Below, one piece after another: positions 23,254 through 34,322 of a stretch of 64,000 bases of DNA (its first letter is position 1; each line of letters starts with the position of its first letter). Under the pieces are notes generated by a model. The model saw nothing but the letters and a program-made list of their open reading frames with translations, was not told the origin of the DNA and ran no database searches. The DNA is from Paramecium octaurelia. Its lineage: Eukaryota; Ciliophora; Oligohymenophorea; Peniculida; Parameciidae. Position numbers and translations under genes: made by a program. The stretch spans positions 256,356-320,355 of the forward strand of contig CAJJDP010000076.1 of NCBI GenBank assembly GCA_905182995.1, read 5' to 3'.

Positions 23254-23936
23254 ATGAATAGACAATAGTAGGAAGCTGCTCAAATTTGTATGATTGTATA
23301 ATTGAGAGGTTAGTGCTTAAACGAGTTCGTGATGCTTTGTAGGCAAGGGGATCGAAGACAATTAGACAGTTGGGTGTTTGTTTCAGATGTCTTGATTCAT
23401 ATGATGGAAATAGAAAATTGGATAAAAATGAATTGAAGGTGGGTCTGGCTGAAAATGGGGTTTAGTTGTCTTGGAATGAAGTCGATGTAATGATATCGAG
23501 TCATTGTAGATCTTATTCGCAGCCATGGACAGAGATAGGAGTGGAACCATTGATTTTGATGAATTCTTAGTGTCCATCAGAGTAAGGAAAATTGGTATTT
23601 TAGGGGTAATTGAATCCAACTAGAAAAGCTATTGTAGATCAGGCTTTCAGAAAATTTGATAAAACAGGGGATGGATACATTACAGCAGATGATCTGAAGT
23701 GAGAATTTAGAATATATTTTAGGGGTGTTTACAATACCAAAATGCATCCGAAAGTGAAGAACGGACAGATGACAGAGACTCAGGTGTTCGAGGAGTTCCT
23801 TGTGAATTTTGGAGATGTGGATAAGAATGGATAATTGACATATTAGGAGTGGTGTGATTATTATGCTGCAGTGTCAGCTTCAGTGGACAATGACGAACAT
23901 TTTGTGTTGTTAATGAAAATGGCTTGGAAAATATGA
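23254..23936 (+). CDS. calcyphosin-like EF-hand protein
   Basis: A four-EF-hand calcium-binding protein matching calcyphosin along its length: LLKRVRDALQARGSKTIRQL, LDSYDGNRKLDKNELKVGL, MDRDRSGTIDFDEFLVSIR, FDKTGDGYITADDLK, VYNTKMHPKVKNGQMTETQV, DVDKNGQLTYQEWCDYY and the typical end HFVLLMKMAWKI. Loops 2 and 3 have canonical Asp/Asn/Ser/Gly/Glu ligands; loop 1 (DSYDGNRKLDKNE) is near canonical. Four introns (23288-23313, 23487-23509, 23582-23603, 23699-23722), all ending TAG. Calcyphosins are calcium sensors, often ciliary in protists. Start at 23254 (MNRQQQEAAQ), stop 23934-23936. Confidence 0.88.
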
Positions 23937-24297
23937 CACCGATTCATCATTATATAATTTTTAGATTATTTTTATTATTCATTAAATCATTTAATCTTTT
24001 TACTAATCAAGAGAGAGAGAAGATACGGGAAGAGAGTCTCAGATGGAGTACAAGATTCAGAGGTTTTTAGATTCACAAGGCTTCTATGAGAGAGTGGAGT
24101 GATGCTGTGGGTTGATGCGCAGGCTCTTTACTTAAAAATGAGCATGGAAAGTGTGATATGGTTTCTGCTTCGGAATTTGGGTTTATGCAATTATTAATGC
24201 TTTAGAAGGAGCTTTTATTAATATTAACTGTTAATAATCGAATTTTTAAAATCCTCATTTCTGCAGGATTTTAAATTAAATTGATTAAATTTTATAA
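23937..24297. other. intergenic with an unusual G-rich tract
   Basis: Bases about 24005-24200 are clearly richer in G than the flanks (repeats of GAGA, then GGAGTGATGCTGTGGGTTGATG). Short ciliate-code frames exist but each is broken by TGA within 35 codons. A frame from 24118 (CAGSLLKNEHGKCDMV) stays open for about 60 codons without an ATG start. The composition suggests an untranslated leader, a small RNA or a decayed exon. A short GCTC/GAGC pairing is possible around 24121-24150. Confidence 0.3.
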
Positions 24298-25541
24298 ATG
24301 ATTCCTAGAGACCCTCCTAGTAAAATATTGTTATTGATCATAACTTACTTACCTTAAGCATTCCCACTTACAAATGATTTTTTGTTTGAGACTTTTAAGT
24401 AGTATGGGGAAGTCAAAAAAATATTAATTTTCGAAAGAGGAAAGACCAACAAAGCTTTTGTAGAATACAATGAAGTTAAGCAAGCTATTTCGGCAAGACG
24501 TAATATGATAGGAAAATCGCTCACTCCATAAGGAGGCAGGTAACACTTTCAGTTATATTTTTACAAGGCTATTGATTCATTATTCTCGTTTGAAATAGCT
24601 GGACTTGGAAGTGGTTGATCACACCAGAGGTTCTGAATATCACTCTGATGATGAGGAAACATAACCAGAATAGAAGTCTCCATTGAAATCGATGACGCTA
24701 CCTAATTCAATTCCAGTTTCTCTACCTTTGATCAAACCTCAATCCCTTGAATAACAGCCGAGTAATGGAAACCCATTCAATGGCATCCAAAATATCACCG
24801 AAGAATCCCCTACAAAAGCAATGTAAAACAATTCGAGTATATTCCCCTAGAATGGAAACTCAATTGCGACAACTAGAAAGAATCTTGGATGATGACTACG
24901 AATAGGAAGTAGCCAAAATATAATTGACTCAATTGGATTCCAATGAGTAGGCTATCCAAGAATTGCTAAATCAATAACCATCCAAATACTTAAGGGTTTC
25001 CAATCTAGACGAAAGAGTCACTCCAAGGATGCTCTACAATCTCTTCAATAGATTTGGACATTTGGAAGCCTTATTGTTAAAAAAAAATATTCGTTAATCC
25101 ATTCTATAATTTGTAAATAAGGAGAATGCAATCATAGCAAAAGAGTTACTCAATAATGTCGTCTTTTTTGGAAACGAGGTTAGCAGCTCCATTTATTATT
25201 ATTCTAGTTGAGAATCATATTCTAGACTGCTAGCAATGCACTCCTGTAGCCCAACAATCCCTATGAAGAATATTATCAAGGGAGTCAAACCAAATTCAAA
25301 ATTGTTCCTCTGTCTAGAGTACTTTCATTTACGGGCATTTCCCAATTGTTGGAAATCCAGGACATGGTTAAATTAGTTGGAAAGATTCAAGGTAAAGTAT
25401 TTATTCTCAAACTTAGAAATCAAACTTGACTCTCAAAATATTCAAATCACCATGGTGGATATCTACGAAGCCTTGAAAGTGATCTCCGTCTTTTCGGAAT
25501 ATGATTACAAAGGAAATAAAATTAGTTTGACTTTAAAATGA
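24298..25541 (+). CDS. PTB/hnRNP L-like RNA-binding protein
   Basis: RRM1 (PPSKILLLIITYLPQAFPLT, KKILIFERGKTNKAFVEYN, then GRLLIHYSR) has the PTB/hnRNP L form, with 'PSK-L' before the first strand and 'NYS'-like end. A Ser/Pro/Asn linker follows. RRM2 begins SKYLRVSNLDERVTPRMLYN and ends FQTASNALLQP; a third domain has FKIVPLSRVLSFTGISQL and ends NKISLTLK. Four introns: 24540-24567 (ends AAG, inside RRM1), 24823-24850, 25179-25207, 25392-25416 (TAG). PTB-type proteins regulate splicing and RNA stability by binding pyrimidine tracts; the target here is unknown. Start MIPRDPPSK at 24298, stop 25539-25541. Confidence 0.8.
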
Positions 25542-25605
25542 CTATGTATATATTTATCTATGATATTGATTAATAAAAGTTTATAATTTATCACTATATA
25601 AATTT

Positions 25606-28600
25606 ATGATGAATCAGCAAGAGTATATAAATTTGATCGTGATGGCCTTCCAAAGCAAAGAGACTCAAACAAGGAAAAAGGCAGAAGAATAATTGATTCA
25701 AGCCTGTCAAAATGATGCCAGATCCGTTGAAATCCTATGTGAATTATCATCCTAATAAAATGATTTACTATTAGCAGAAGAAGCTGCGATTACTATAATA
25801 ACTGCTGTGAAAAAATTCATAGGCAACACAAGTAAGACCATCTTGAATTCTAATCTAGAACCCTATGCTGTGGAAATGAGATTGCATCATGTTGATCTCT
25901 TTGTTCAGATGCTCACTAAATAAGTATCAGACAAAATCAAAGTCAGCATTCAATAAGCCCTCCAATAACTGGTTTATTATGATAAACGTAAATGAATTAT
26001 TATTATTAATCTGTAGAGAATAACTTCAAGACTCGCCTCAAATAACATGTCGTCTAATCTATTGAAACCAGATTAGAAAACATGGTTGCATCTGCATTTT
26101 ACATAGCTGAAACATTACAATTGGATAATCAATTTGAATGGTTTCAATCCATCATCAAGGCAGGTAAAATTTTGGGCACTTTCCCTCAATCTACCAAAAT
26201 ATTATGGGCCAAAGTTCTCCATAATCAACTGGATCGACACCTCACAACTCAATAGATGAGTGGAGTGCCAGAACCTATTCAACAATTCTTTATCTACAAC
26301 GAGGAATTGTGCTAAGTGCTCATTCTCAAGGCTCAACAATTGACCTTTGTAGGCGACGATCTAGAATATTGTCATTTGATAGTTGCATCCCAAAGGCTAA
26401 TCTACGGATCTATTATTAAATTGTACAAGGATGCCGTAGTCGCCAAGAAGTGCCCATTTTTAGACATCTTATGTATTCTGTGTGACACTTACATCCAAAG
26501 TCTTGTGGCATTTGCAATGTCGCCCACCTTCTCTTATGATACTCTTAATCAGAACCAATAAAACTTAATTAATGAAATCATCAAATTATTAGCAATTACA
26601 TGCAAGAGCATTTCAGTCTATCACATCTTTGCTGAATACAGGATGGCCATTTTTGTTGACATCATTTTACCCTTCTTCTCATCAACTCAAAAAGAAATGA
26701 GTGATCTCAATGAGGACCCTAATGAATTTGTTCAATTGACATAGGATCTTTTGGATGAGCAAAAATCTGATATCATTAAGTCATCAGTGGCTCAGTTAAT
26801 TATCGCTTATTGTGATCATATTGATGGGTCCGTATCCTTCTTTACATCCTTTTCAACTCTGGCTGCAACCTATTGTGTTTAAAAACTACAAAACGCAGAA
26901 TTAAAAGAGTAGTTAGGATTAATAATGGAATTCAAGGACCATTACTTTTTAAAATCCATGAATGTTAATGTTTTATTAGAAACTTCATTGCTAATCTTAT
27001 CAATTTTGAGTAATTATCTAGTCTATCGAAATGAAGTCGGGTAAATATTCAAATCCTTTATTACCTAATACGGCGATTACTTATTAAACTATTCAATACG
27101 TATGCAAAATTTATATAGTCTTAGCTCTTGTTAAGGCCAGACTCTGTACTTATATTGGCGCATTTTGCAAGTCAATTCTACATGAAAAAGAAGAACTCTC
27201 TTAATAACTCCTTAGTTTTTTGATGAATTAAATCAAATCTTCCAAAAATGAATTATATGCTAATTGCTATTGTGCAATAGAGGCTATTAAGAATATTATT
27301 GAAGAACCCAATTTAGAGAAACTATTGGAACCAATCATTGGATAGATCCTGCTAGTTTTATGTGAATCTTTATTATAAAGCGACTTTGAAGATCACTTCG
27401 ATACTATTAAACAAGTTTTCAAGTATGAATTGTTATAAATTCATGTAGAACATTTTCATTAGAGCCATCAGTATTAGATCAAGCTTTGGGACTAATAGTT
27501 TTGAAAATCTAATAAGAGTAAGAATTGGTGGAGTAAGGATAGACTGAGAGACAAATCTGTATCAATTAAACTTGGAATATACTCAAATCTCTGCCTGAGG
27601 TCGATAGGATAATTCCAATTCACTTTAATCTTTTAGAAAAAAGAGTTGCCGTTCTATACAAATACATCATAGGTAATCTATGATATGATTATTAATAGAC
27701 CCAAATGTTATTGATTTTGACGAGGACATTGTGTACTTTATATCATAGCTAATACATAAAACTAAATTTATCAGTGACTATTAAGCTGAGATGCTCACAT
27801 AATGTAACAAAGTAATAGAGAAATAGAGATATACTCTTGGATAATTATTTGAGCTTTTTAATTATTACATTTATTATGGGAGAACCTTATTTTAAAATAC
27901 TAAAGCCTAAGAATTTGTATTCATCATATTTCATAATTTAGCTGATTTAAATGTTGGAGGCTGTTTTCAATCATCCATAGAATGGGGAAGCCTCTCAAGG
28001 AGAAGCCATCGTGCTTTTACACTTACTCCTCCAAGAATATCCATTATAAAAGGATGTTTTAAACTATATCTACACAAAAATCTTATAAAGATCATAATTG
28101 GAAGTAAAAAATGATTTCCTGAGAGCTAGATTGATGGGAATATATATTTCAGGATTTATATAAAATTGTGCCTAAACTTTACAATGGATTGAATCATAAT
28201 AAGGATTCATTTATGATCATATCGTTGATTCAAGCAAACATTGCTAACCTGATTATGACAGTCAACTCTATATTGTAGGGTTTTGTCAATTGTTACTCAA
28301 GAATCCCAAATATTTGAATCTAACTTTGCTTACAAATTTTGTAACTGTCTTAAAAAGATAGTATAATAACGACTTAAAAAAGGCTAAGGAGGACAATAAT
28401 GACAGTGAGGAAATGTTTGCTTTTAATGATGAATTAGAGGATGCAAAAATAACCATGGAAACATTCTTGTGCAATATTTAAAAGCACAATGAATTTGACA
28501 TGTTTCATCTTACTTATTAGCAATTAAGAAAAACTATAAATATATCAGAGTTGATATCAAATGATCCTATTATGAAAAAAGACCTTGATGAGATATTGAA

Positions 28601-28664
28601 AATTAATAAAATTAATTCAGATGCTAGAATAATTTTAAAATTGAAAAAGAGAAAAGAAAAATGA
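25606..28664 (+). CDS. karyopherin-beta nuclear transport receptor (importin/exportin family)
   Basis: A long HEAT-repeat protein of about 1000 residues, starting MMNQQEYINLIVMAFQSKET and with an importin-beta N-terminal-like repeat (KKAEEQLIQACQN, LLLAEEAAITIITAVKKFI). The central signature NEDPNEFVQLTQDLLDEQ resembles the 'EDPxEYI' region conserved in CSE1/exportin-2 and importin-7/8, where it precedes a tract like SSVAQLIIAYCDHIDGSV. The C-terminal part continues in helical repeats and ends in an acidic then basic tail (KLKKRKEK), stop 28662-28664. Several short introns are needed, for example one near 25990. It would carry cargo through nuclear pores under Ran control. Which karyopherin it is cannot be fixed by eye. 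Confidence 0.75.
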
Positions 28665-28736
28665 AAGTTATATTGTTAATAAAGATATACAATAACTTAT
28701 ACTTAAAATTGATATTGAAAATACCATTTTATATAA

Positions 28737-29936
28737 TCATTCTTAAGCTGCAGAGAAACCCTTGAAATCCCCATTGGTTTCAATAAAATGCGATGACGGT
28801 GTCTCATAGATTCTTTTACCGAACTAGTCTTTCTTAACCTGGGGCTAGATTGATCATTTTTCAACAGTTACATAAACATGAGTGTTTTCTAAAATTGGAG
28901 ATGGGATTTCCAAATTATAGAGTTATTCCCAATTGATATCATTAAAGAAATGGTGATCCTTTATCTCTTGAATAGATTTGGCTCCCAATCTCAATTTTGG
29001 ATCTTTATTCAGTAATTTATCCACAATGCTCTTCGATTGCTCACTCAAGAAATTAGGATATTTAATCTATGCATTCTTAATATTGTTCTCTATAGTATTA
29101 TGATTTCCTTAGCAATCATAAAATGGAGTCTCACCCACCAACATCTCATAAATTAGAATTCCTAGACACCAAAAATCAACCATATGATTGTGACCCTAAT
29201 TAAACAATATTTCCGGAGCCAAGTATTCCGGCGTTCCTGCAAGCTATGATGTGAGTATTATTATTTAATACAGTAAAAAATTTTGCTTCTTCATTTTCGT
29301 ATTATTTGGATAGACCGAAATCAGTCAATTTCAAATGTCCTTCTTCAGTGACCATAACATTTTCTGGTTTCAAATCTCTATAGATTACTCTAAGTGTATT
29401 ATGCATGTATTGCAAACCTAATATTATTTCTGCAGCACAAAATCTAGTTTATTCTTCTGTGAATCTACCTGATTATCTTTTTCTTAACACTTTGGCTAAT
29501 TAACCACCCTTTATGAATCTTAACTTCATTTAAATATATTTTACTCCATCACCAAATAAAGTTTTTGCTCTGTTTAAAACGAGTATTTCAATTTGACAAC
29601 AAACGGATTTCTACTTGCTCCCAAGACATTCTTCTCTAACATAGTATGTTCTACAAGTCCATATTGTAAGATATCAGCTTTTTTAATAACTTTCATTGCA
29701 TATTCCCGATTATCCTTCCCCTTCATTTTCACCCTTAAAACCTTCCCAAATTTACCCTAACATATTCGATCAATCACAATAATTACACGTCCTATTTCAC
29801 CTTGACTTAAAAAATCCTTCAAAGTCACCTTTTGTTTTTCGTTTCTTTTCTCAATCTGCTTAGCAAGAAAGCTATCGACCTTTTTTATTGAAGACTTCTA
29901 ATTCTTTTCTTCCTCTTGTAAGAAACAATTCCCCAT
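28737..29936 (-). CDS. AGC-family protein kinase with MGNC N-terminus
   Basis: A compact kinase of about 355 residues. The N-terminus [11 protein letters not shown] fits dual myristoylation and palmitoylation, so membrane attachment is likely. Catalytic motifs are intact: [66 protein letters not shown]. The C-tail carries a hydrophobic motif [10 protein letters not shown], typical of AGC kinases. Introns: 29757-29786 inside the glycine loop, 29519-29544 (ends AAG), 29244-29271 next to the activation segment, and 28845-28871, which removes an in-frame TGA before the C-tail. It resembles the catalytic half of cGMP- or cAMP-dependent kinases, but no cyclic-nucleotide-binding domain is present. 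Confidence 0.9.
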
Positions 29937-30370
29937 TGAGAAATTTAAAATAATATTTTGTTTTTATTATCAATAACATTCATACTTTCACTAAGTTTAA
30001 TTAAACTGGCCTATATTTTAAAATACTTAAACTAGAAATTTTGGTACTAAAGAATCTTCTCTTTACTCATACAACCCCCTCCCCATTCCAAATACAAACT
30101 TCCTAATACCAAAATAAACCTCAAATATTAATTTAAATTAATTATATGTGCAATCTTTAATAATCAAAATAATTTTCTTAAGCTTTGCCTTATTATAATT
30201 AACTTCAATTATATTATAAAATTTATACTCTCTTTGAATTTCTAATTTTATAGTTTGAAATACACACAATAATCATAAAATATGTTGAAATAACTAAATA
30301 ACTCAAATGCACTACCATTTCAAGTGTCTCTTTCAATATCATATTTGTCTATTTCAAATTAAGGTTTTTC
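29937..30370. other. intergenic, AT-rich with a short C-rich patch
   Basis: Region upstream of the MGNC kinase. AT-rich apart from ACCCCCTCCCCATTCC near 30081. No coding frame or RNA gene seen. It should hold divergent promoters. Confidence 0.4.
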
Positions 30371-30597
30371 ATGTATTCAATTTCTACTAAGAGTTTGAAA
30401 AAGTCTATAAGAATAATCATTCCTGCTTGTCAACTAGAAGAAATGCATTCATCTAGGAGGCCGGAGATAGATTTTAAATCTATGACCATTTTGAGTAATT
30501 CTGATACATTACTTGTGGAGTAGTGATTAAGAATTTCCAACTTTACATTTGGGATAGACTCTCAAGGAGGAGTCTTGGAATAGGTTTAAAGGAGTGA
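30371..30597 (+). CDS. small hypothetical protein
   Basis: ATG at 30371 starts MYSISTKSLKKSIRIII; one 29-nt intron at 30495-30523 ending TAG gives a continuous frame with PEIDFKSMTIL and YIWDRLSRRSLGIGLKE to TGA 30595-30597. About 65 residues, basic. No family. The intron fit is the main support; it could be a 5' remnant or a chance ORF. Confidence 0.35.
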
Positions 30598-30885
30598 TAG
30601 ACAATTTGGAAAGGGATGAAAAGATGTAGGAACATTAGAATTATAAAATTAATATACGTTAAATGACATCATGACATCATCACTTATTGGATTACATATA
30701 TTCATTAGTTAAGTTCTTGAAAGGAGGGTTATATAAGTGTCAGAAACACTTCTATTATTCAATTAAGCATTTTTGTTTGCTCATAATGCTTTGACAATTA
30801 TTTATTGTATTACATTAACCAAGATACACCCCGTCTTCTTCGTTATTTAAGTTAATTGAAAAATGAAAAAAAGATTTATTATTTA
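30598..30885. promoter_or_regulatory. upstream region with a tandem TGACATCA motif
   Basis: Just under 300 bases before the type II membrane protein. At 30664-30682 the sequence TGACATCATGACATCATCA contains two head-to-tail copies of an ATF/CRE-like octamer. Paramecium has bZIP-like proteins, but no site of this kind is established, so a regulatory role is only suggested by the repetition and position. Confidence 0.25.
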
Positions 30886-32823
30886 ATGCAAACTTAAAGT
30901 TCATTTAACATCGTCAATCCTGATACTCTGCTGTCGAAGGACACCCAGCTAAAGAGATAAGACAGACTCAGAAAAGCAGTCATTTTTGCACTTGTTCTGG
31001 CCACTTGCATGAGTCTATTAATACTCTTCACTCCTAAGAGCAATTATGTTCCAAGTTACTCATTAAACCAAAGAAATTCTTATTATGCCTAAGATTAATT
31101 ATGTGTTTATTAAGTTTCTACATAATCTACAAATTGTACCCTCATTGAAGCCAATACCACATCAGTTACAATAGATGAAAATGACTAGAATTCCACACAC
31201 ATCCTTATGCTTGATGGCTTACAAGTTTCATCCTATAATAATTATTCAAATGGCACTGTCATTTTTTCAAATTTATATGAAACTAATGTAAACATAACTG
31301 GAAAACTCAACAATGCCCTCAGAATCCTGGAAAAGACGAGTGACCCTTGCAACAATCAAGACTGTGGATCCTACAATGAGATTCCCATGGTTACATATAC
31401 CTTAGACAAAGCTAATGGATAAGTTTTGAGACTTCAAGTACCAAATGGTTTAGATGGACTTTTGCTTTAAACCTTAATTTCAAGTATCCAACACTTAGGC
31501 CCAAATGTTGAATCATCAGAGAGAACCGAAGAAGGAATTAAGAATCCAGTTTAAATCGGAAAATATTAATTTATGTCAGAAAGAGAAGTTGATTGGACTT
31601 GGTTTGGATATTCAACAATCACCAAAGAAGTTACAGAATAAGACAGTCTTGATAATGATTTCTTGGTGGGAGATCACTTCAAATAAAAATAAACAACCAA
31701 AATAAACAGAAATAATGAAATTGTTGAATCGTAGATTTCTGTGGATATTGAAATAGATCACTCAGTTTAACTTAATAATTAAGATAAACAATACTAAATC
31801 AAATCTTCAATTACTGATAATTCAACACTTAAGAGAGGTTAAAGCTATTAAGACGCCTACTTTACTAATCTACTTAAATAGATCAATAACAATTAAGATT
31901 TAACGTCTTATACTGCTATCACTATTTAAGATAGATTGCTTAAGTAATATGAAAAAAAACAATTGAATATTTAGGAATTAAAGAAGAAGGCTTTTCATAA
32001 TAGATTATTAACCTAATCATAACTATTTTAAAATTAATCAATACATTGTCCTTCCAACGGATTAATAGACTATTCATCCACTATTGTAACATTTTCAGTT
32101 AAAGGAACTAATTTATCCTTGGATGTTTCTTTTAAAGGCACTGCAGGTAATGGCAATGCTCAAGTCACATTGAAATTCTGCTTAGCCCTTGAAGGTTTCT
32201 GCGTTTTTGATTTAGTTGATACTTCACTTTCTTATACTGGTCAACCATTATAAAATCTTGATATAAATGGAATTCAGAATATTTCACTGCTCTAAACTGC
32301 CTTAGTAGTTCAAGGGTTTGTTGTTAACGTTGGAGCTGACTTTAGCTATGGATTCATTGTCAAATAAAATGTCACCCAGACTTCTTCAATTGCCGGATTC
32401 TCTGACACTTTCATTGGTGCTGCCTATTTGACTGTATATGGAGATTCTCTTGTACCTAATGTCGTTCAAGCCAGAGCTGCTGTCCTTGCTGATATCTTCA
32501 CTGGTAATCTTACAAGCAGTATTGCCTTTGGATATAATCCTAAAATTCATTCTATCAATTCTAATTCATACACTTTGAATCTTAATTTAGACATGGAAGA
32601 GTTCAGAGCCTATGCAATTGCCTAAGTTCAACATAGTGAGTTGTCTTCTAAGAAGAAATGCAAGAGACATTTAGGAGTTGTGAAAGTCTGTTATCAAGTG
32701 CCAACTGTTGGTTTGATGGGTGATTGGATCACTCTTTACAAGAACAATTGGGGATTCCATGATTTGGTGTAAAATTATACCTTGTATGGTTTCCAATCAT
32801 AATGCTTCCTCAATCAGAATTGA
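30886..32823 (+). CDS. type II single-pass membrane protein, unidentified
   Basis: An intronless 645-residue frame. A basic cytoplasmic N-terminus (DTQLKRQDRLRK, about residues 24-35) precedes one membrane helix (AVIFALVLATCMSLLILF, about 36-55). The rest should be extracytoplasmic: several N-x-S/T sites (e.g. NYSNGT, NITGK, NLTSSI), a Gln-rich central segment and a beta-rich C-terminal half (VTFSVKGTNLSLDVSFKGT, AAVLADIFTGNLTSS). It ends DLVQNYTLYGFQSQCFLNQN, TGA 32821-32823. No known domain is recognised. A secreted or surface-anchored glycoprotein is plausible. Codon use is more G/C-rich at third positions than its neighbours, as in a well-expressed gene. Confidence 0.7.
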
Positions 32824-32910
32824 TAGCATTTTAATAAATAACAAATTATTTTAAAATACCTATATTTTTTACACTTTTACTATTAATAGTAATTAATTAT
32901 ATTATAAGAC

Positions 32911-34237
32911 TCATTCAAAATCTATTTTATTAAGTAAGAGTTCAATGTTTTTTGTATATTATTCAATTTCCTTGTTTTATTGAGTCACCACTTATTTGAG
33001 ATTCGCTTCAATAGCTGCTTTGATTTCTTCGTTTTCAGACGTAATCTTCTATTACTCCTATTTCATGAGTTGTATGGACAAATACTCTTACTATTCTCTC
33101 TTCACCTCTATCTACAATTCTGACAGTTTATTTTGTAAATCTATTAAGGATTGTAAACTATATTAATTAGATGAATTGTTTTTCTCAGATTCTGCTATTT
33201 TCTATTATTGCAGATGTTCCTTGTTTTGTTATAACTTTTGCAAGGCCAAGTTCTCTTAGAGTATTTTGTTTGATGCTGTAAATATTTAATCATTGGATTT
33301 TTCAAAGTTTTTATCTTCCTAAATTAATGCATTTTCCGATTCCTTTATTTATTCAAGCAGTCTCAAAAATACATCGTAATCTAGATATAATTATTTATAA
33401 ATTCTTCCAATTTTGAATGTTTCAATTTGTAATTCCTTCTAACACTTATCTACTTCAATCTAAAGACCTTCCACCCTTCTTTGACTATCGTTTACCTTCT
33501 TTTCTAAAGTTTTCGGATCCTTCACTATCATACTAAAAGCATTAATACAAGAATTTACCTTTCCAATATTGATAATTCATTTTAAGCTACTTACAGTTTC
33601 TCTATCAAATTCTTAAACTTCTTTTCTGCATCTTTTAATTCATTTTAATTTTACGAAATAGAATTTTATAATTTTAAATTTTGGTTTCTTTTAGCTAATA
33701 AATCTGATTCACATTTATGTTTCATTTGTTTATATTACTCAAACTTTTTCTTTTTCAAATCCATGTCTTTGTATTTCATTTGTATCAAATCTTCGAGTTC
33801 GCTTTTTTATTTTCGAGTTTATTATAAATCAATATCTTCTAATTATACCTAAGATCATTAAATATATTACTATTTCTTTGTCTCTTTTTTCCCATTTCTA
33901 ACTTTAATCCTTTTTCCATATGCAATACTTACATAATTGTGTAAGAATGTGTTTCATCCTTTTTTGATCAGGATCTGTTAAATCCATCATCTAAAAATCA
34001 GCTACACCCACTGTTTTACACATCAATTTGCATCTATAAAATAATTGCAATGTTGAGTTTTCTAAAGTAAAACTATCATCAAAATTAATTAAATCGCAAA
34101 ACTAACATTAAAACAGATCCGATTACTTTTTCGTAGACCATCACTAATTAGCTATGATCGGGACTAAAGTTGTTATCGATGGAATTGTAAATTTGAAGAT
34201 CTTTCAACATTTGAACCAATTCTTGATTTGAATTCAT
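32911..34237 (-). CDS. NUF2: NUF2-like kinetochore protein
   Basis: The N-terminus SNQELVQMLKDLQIYNSIDN followed by GVADFQMMDLTDPDQKRMKH parallels the NUF2 calponin-homology domain, where a short helix 'EIV-LN-L' precedes a 'DL-xP-xxKRTRxxLS' motif. The remaining two thirds are coiled coil (e.g. DMDLKKKKFEQYKQMKHK). NUF2 pairs with NDC80/HEC1 in the kinetochore complex that binds spindle microtubules; in ciliates this would act in the micronucleus. Start 34237 (MNSNQELVQ), stop complement of 32911-32913, with several short introns. The N-terminal match is partial, so a different coiled-coil protein remains possible. Confidence 0.6.
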
Positions 34238-34322
34238 ATTCAGAAATAATTAAAAAAATTTTAATTTGAATTTAGCAATATTCATAGTTTAGTATAATAA
34301 TATGGATATAATGTCGATAAGA

